From Bradyrhizobium zhanjiangense (GTDB taxonomy: Bacteria; Pseudomonadota; Alphaproteobacteria; Rhizobiales; Xanthobacteraceae), in NCBI RefSeq assembly GCF_004114935.1, contig NZ_CP022221.1, positions 1,054,001 to 1,118,000 of the forward strand: a stretch of DNA of 64,000 nt, given 5' to 3'. Below the pieces are notes generated by a model. It saw only the letters and a list, made by a program, of their open reading frames with translations. It was not told the DNA's origin and did not search any database. Shown piece by piece: positions 63,940 through 64,000 of this stretch. The position numbers were made by a program, and so were the translations under genes. Within the stretch, counting starts at the first letter, position 1. Every line of letters begins with the position of its first letter.

Positions 63940-64000
63940 TAGCGATACCCCAGCAGCTCGCCCGGCGACATCCAGTCATTGAGATTCGCGGTCTCGCTGA
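63940..64000 (-). CDS. Possible C-terminal end of a gene running off the window
   Basis: The last codons before a TAG at 63942-63940 read SETANLNDWMSPGELLGYR on the minus strand, with good codon bias. This could be the tail of a gene continuing beyond the window. Too little is visible to name it. Confidence 0.22.

Overview
The window looks like chromosome from a Bradyrhizobium-type alphaproteobacterium. It is GC-rich with GC3-biased codons. It carries a CIRCE-controlled groESL operon and several tiny zinc-ribbon and helical proteins of a kind I associate with Bradyrhizobium. It also holds a very large set of flavin-dependent organosulfur monooxygenases with sulfonate/nitrate-type and dipeptide-type ABC transporters. 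No rRNA, tRNA, CRISPR array or complete insertion sequence was found.

Bases 1-15,800 are accessory, gene-poor and decayed. They hold DUF2285-like, zinc-ribbon and HTH small proteins, then a patch at 4.8-7.7 kb with three HEPN-like proteins, an amputated helicase N-terminus and an HNH endonuclease tail, which resembles the wreck of a defence island. groES-groEL (8.1-10.2 kb) sits inside this region with its CIRCE operator, an intergenic hairpin and a terminator. Beyond it are a frameshifted HAD hydrolase, several micro-proteins, a ku gene interrupted by a dnaE fragment, and two Lrp/AsnC regulators (one frameshifted).

Bases 16,000-61,130 form one organosulfur-scavenging supercluster. Six NtaA/SnaA/DszA- or SfnG/SsuD-like FMNH2-dependent monooxygenases are present (one frameshifted), plus the C-terminal relic of another. 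Three DszC/SfnB-like acyl-CoA-dehydrogenase-fold monooxygenases (one frameshifted), a flavin reductase, a TauD-type dioxygenase, an FAD monooxygenase and an FAD/2x[4Fe-4S] oxidoreductase pair accompany them. Import is covered by three SsuABC-like systems, one Dpp/Opp-type system and three family-5 binding proteins. CysE (serine acetyltransferase) and MetY (O-acetylhomoserine sulfhydrylase) would fix the released sulfite/sulfide into cysteine and homocysteine. The inferred logic is to import diverse organosulfur compounds, cleave C-S bonds with reduced flavin or 2-oxoglutarate/Fe, and assimilate the sulfur. A 39-bp promoter-like element is shared by two operons 20 kb apart (18,552 and 38,355), and a decamer in it recurs in other intergenic regions, suggesting common control. 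A Tat-targeted vanadium haloperoxidase homologue lacking its catalytic histidine sits beside the dipeptide transporter.

Bases 61,130-64,000 return to sparse coding: a VOC protein, a FixJ/LuxR-type response regulator with two frameshifts, a small membrane-associated protein and unassigned DNA.

At least eight otherwise convincing genes are broken by single-base shifts, several explicable by loss of one G. Either the region is decaying or the sequence contains indel errors; raw reads would decide.
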